Positions 40,403 through 41,617 of a stretch of DNA of 41,617 bases are shown in pieces. The stretch lies in assembly GCF_000425425.1 (NCBI RefSeq), contig NZ_AUDK01000032.1, forward strand, positions 1-41,617. The letters run 5' to 3'. Every line of letters begins with the position of its first letter. The first letter of the stretch is position 1. Below the pieces are notes generated by a model. The model saw only the letters and a program-made list of their open reading frames with translations, made no database searches and was not told the DNA's origin. The stretch comes from Flavobacterium daejeonense DSM 17708. GTDB lineage: Bacteria; Bacteroidota; Bacteroidia; Flavobacteriales; Flavobacteriaceae. The position numbers and the translations under genes were made by a program.

Positions 40403-40822
40403 ATGTGGACAAAATCTCATTCAATCGTAACAAAAGAAGTCACCAAAGAACAAATGTGGAAACTCTTTGCAGATGTCAATAATTGGCATACCTGGGACGA
40501 CGGAGTTGAATTTGCAAAATTAGAAGGCAAGTTTGAAAAAGGAAATCATTTTATGTTTCAACCAAAAGGCGGACCAAAACTTAAAATTGGAATAGTAGAA
40601 GCGTCCGAAAATAAAAGTTTCACAGACTTTACTAAATTTCCTTTGGCTAAAATGTATGGAGAACACACTTTTGAAGAAACAACAGAAGGACTAAAACTGA
40701 CAACAACAATGACAGTAAAAGGACTTTTGAGTTTTTTATGGATAAAAATTGTAGCACAAAAAATTGTTAATACACTGCCAGAAGATATGCAAACACAAAT
40801 AGAAACTGCAAAAAATTTATGA
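40403..40822 (+). CDS. SRPBCC (polyketide cyclase/START-like) family protein
   Basis: 139 residues, cytosolic, with a single START-like fold. It begins 'WTKSHSIVTKEVTKEQMWKLFADVNNWHTWDDGVEFAKL', the usual SRPBCC start (strand, then the 'lfaDvnnW..WD' element). 'GNHFMFQPKGGPKLKIGIVEA' and 'YGEHTFEETTEGLKLTTTMTVKGLL' follow, and the long C-terminal helix ends 'LPEDMQTQIETAKNL'. The fold binds hydrophobic ligands; ligand and reaction are unknown. The stop overlaps the MarR gene start by 4 nt (ATGA), so translation is coupled. It may bind or modify the molecule that the regulator senses; this is inference. Confidence 0.9.
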   Translation: MWTKSHSIVTKEVTKEQMWKLFADVNNWHTWDDGVEFAKLEGKFEKGNHFMFQPKGGPKLKIGIVEASENKSFTDFTKFPLAKMYGEHTFEETTEGLKLTTTMTVKGLLSFLWIKIVAQKIVNTLPEDMQTQIETAKNL

Positions 40823-41277
40823 AAAAAAATGACAATACATTCAGCGTAGAAAAACCAGAAGAAAGTTCAGGTTTTTTATTGTGGCAAGTGACAAATCTAT
40901 GGCAAAGAGAAATCAAAAAAGCATTAGAACCTTACGAATTGACACATTCACAATTTGTTTTATTGGCAAGTATTCATTGGTTGACTTTGCACAAACAAGA
41001 AGTTACGCAAATTTTATTGTCTTCGCATACAAAAATTGACCCAATGACAACTTCAACAGTTTTAAGAACATTACAAACAAAAGGGCTTTTACAAAGACAA
41101 GAACATTTGACTGATACAAGAGCCAAAACAGTTGGACTTACTGAAAATGGAAAGAAAATTATCAAAAAGGCAGTAAAGACAGTTGAATCATTTGATAAGA
41201 CTTTTTTTGCAGCTCTTGACGAAAAGACAAAAATCTTTAACGAACAATTATTAACTTTACTCGAACAGAAAAAATAA
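40819..41277 (+). CDS. MarR-family transcriptional regulator
   Basis: 152 residues. MarR winged helix: dimer helix 'SSGFLLWQVTNLWQREIKKAL' (about 16-36), 'LTHSQFVLLASIHWL', recognition helix 'IDPMTTSTVLRTLQTKGLLQRQ', and the wing with the D-x-R motif 'DTRAKTVGLTENGKK' (about 98-112). A C-terminal helix follows. It starts within the last codons of the SRPBCC gene. The palindrome in the shared promoter (40343-40356) suggests it represses this two-gene unit and responds to a small ligand. As part of the cassette it would travel with its own control region. Confidence 0.93.
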   Translation: MKKNDNTFSVEKPEESSGFLLWQVTNLWQREIKKALEPYELTHSQFVLLASIHWLTLHKQEVTQILLSSHTKIDPMTTSTVLRTLQTKGLLQRQEHLTDTRAKTVGLTENGKKIIKKAVKTVESFDKTFFAALDEKTKIFNEQLLTLLEQKK

Positions 41278-41284
41278 AAACTGC

Positions 41285-41342
41285 ACCTAACAGCTAGAGT
41301 TTCGTTGCGGCTGTAAGCCGAACAATGAAACTCGTGTTGAAC
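41285..41342 (+). other. attC-like recombination site 2
   Basis: ACCTAAC (41285-41291, RYYYAAC) to GTTGAAC (41336-41342, GTTRRRY), 58 bp, matching short canonical attC sites. The inner palindrome pairs GAGTTTCGTTG (41297-41307) with CAATGAAACTC (41323-41333; one G-T wobble). A terminal hairpin CGGCT-GTA-AGCCG (41308-41320) follows, with two unpaired A residues (41321-41322) on one arm, like the extrahelical bases of attC. It starts 7 nt after the MarR stop codon, as expected for a cassette's own site. Confidence 0.65.
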
Positions 41343-41360
41343 GGAACCGCTGAAATTCCG
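41342..41360. other. short hairpin at the possible IS91-type element edge
   Basis: CGGAA (41342-41346) pairs with TTCCG (41356-41360), immediately after the tetranucleotide GAAC (41339-41342). A subterminal hairpin next to GAAC or CAAG is a feature of IS91-type ends, but I cannot confirm the end here. Confidence 0.3.
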
Positions 41361-41402
41361 CCAGCACTATGGATTTATCGAAAAGTTTTGAGAGAGAATA
41401 GC

Positions 41403-41429
41403 AAGAGGATTAAGTGTCCTCTTTTTTTT
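41403..41429 (+). terminator. terminator-like hairpin with T-tract
   Basis: AAGAGGA (41403-41409) pairs with TCCTCTT (41417-41423), then a T run. It could end transcripts from the cassette, or be part of the IS91-type element end, since it lies between the attC-like site and the transposase. Confidence 0.65.
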
Positions 41430-41500
41430 GTGGTGTATTTGGGGTGGTTTTTTGGCGTGTTTTCCTTCACTTATGGACACAAGTTCCCTTACCCATAAAA

Positions 41501-41617
41501 TTAACTTTCATAGGGACTGGAATTTTGGCTACTGCCAAGATACCAAGCAGGCGGACCGCGCTGGTCAAAAACCGCTATTCGGTGTAAATTGCCTATTTTA
41601 CAACAGGGACATTTAGG
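41501..41617 (-). CDS. IS91-type transposase, C-terminal 38 residues, cut by the window edge
   Basis: A minus-strand frame enters at base 41617 and ends with TAA at 41503-41501. It reads PKCPCCKIGNLHRIAVFDQ, then RGPPAWYLGSSQNSSPYES. The block CPxC-K-x-G-x-L...F-D-x-RGPP is what I recall of the C-terminal end of IS91-family (HUH, Y1-type rolling-circle) transposases in Bacteroidota. The catalytic Tyr region is outside the window. Codons and G/C content differ from neighbouring genes. The 3' end of the element would lie leftward, between 41343 and 41500. Confidence 0.6.
   Translation of the reverse strand, partial: PKCPCCKIGNLHRIAVFDQRGPPAWYLGSSQNSSPYES

Larger units (their letters stand above)
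40263..41336 (+). mobile_element. putative integron-like gene cassette (SRPBCC + MarR)
   Basis: If both flanking structures are attC-type sites, recombination within G|TTRRRY would define a 1,074-bp unit from 40263 to 41336. It would contain its own promoter, two genes and the 3' attC site, in the normal integron order (gene first, then site). The codon choice is rich in ACA and GAC compared with neighbouring genes. The layout is visible in the sequence; mobility is inferred. Confidence 0.5.

Noticed and set aside
41428..41616. Plus-strand 62-codon ORF
   Set aside because: It overlaps the IS91-type transposase end on the other strand, which has clear family motifs (CPxC, RGPP); the plus-strand frame shows none.

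Overview
The window is a low-GC chromosomal segment from a member of the Bacteroidota, most likely Flavobacterium or a close relative. Evidence: SusC/SusD genes, Flavobacterium-type short lipoproteins, -7 boxes of the form TAnnTTTG upstream of many genes, almost no Shine-Dalgarno sequences, and heptamer/octamer intergenic repeats. Both edges lie inside transposase genes: the N-terminus of an IS5-type (DUF772) transposase at 1-222 and the C-terminus of an IS91-type transposase at 41501-41617. The window may therefore be a whole contig broken at multicopy insertion sequences.

Layout. 340-6389 is housekeeping: a lipoprotein and folP on the minus strand, then DUF1599, a DoxX-like membrane protein, a thioredoxin-like lipoprotein, tpiA, prmA and clpS on the plus strand. 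6466-7440 is a split YeeE/YedE sulfur-transport pair on the minus strand. 7631-11260 holds a lipoprotein, kdsA (class with the metal-binding Cys), an outer-membrane protein and an orphan soluble PAS histidine kinase. 11300-26870 is one minus-strand polysaccharide utilisation locus (PUL): a membrane-spanning propeller/HTH regulator, SusC, SusD, a LamG lipoprotein, a GH144-type (PF10091) glucanase, a secreted esterase, a GH3 beta-glucosidase, a GDPD-type phosphodiesterase lipoprotein and a GH43-like enzyme with F5/8C and Fn3 domains. GH144 with GH3 points to beta-1,2-glucan. The GDPD and esterase suggest a substituted glucan, such as phosphoglycerol- or succinyl-decorated periplasmic glucans; this is inference. 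26972-33597 carries ackA, pta, corA and dnaK (minus strand). 33903-39835 carries mscS, DUF1398, a class C beta-lactamase-like hydrolase, a hotdog thioesterase, a patatin phospholipase and an unusual two-half ABC ATPase (plus strand).

The most unusual region is 40062-41342. A self-contained two-gene unit (SRPBCC protein plus MarR-type regulator, overlapping by 4 nt) is flanked by two structures resembling integron attC sites. Each has RYYYAAC, an imperfect palindrome, then GTTRRRY, in the same orientation, with a shared 15/16-nt entry sequence. The unit has its own promoter (TTG-N20-TATATTTG) with a perfect 6-2-6 palindrome in the spacer, suggesting autorepression. Another near-consensus promoter reads into it from upstream. 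No integron integrase is visible here. An IS91-like element lies immediately beyond the second site, and its possible junction falls at the GAAC that ends that site.

Other intergenic structure includes 7-bp tandem arrays running into the ABC gene promoter, an inverted 8-bp tandem array between pta and ackA, a cluster of TGACA words upstream of dnaK, and ACATCA/TGATGT words between the PUL regulator and susC. No rRNA, tRNA or CRISPR array was recognised.
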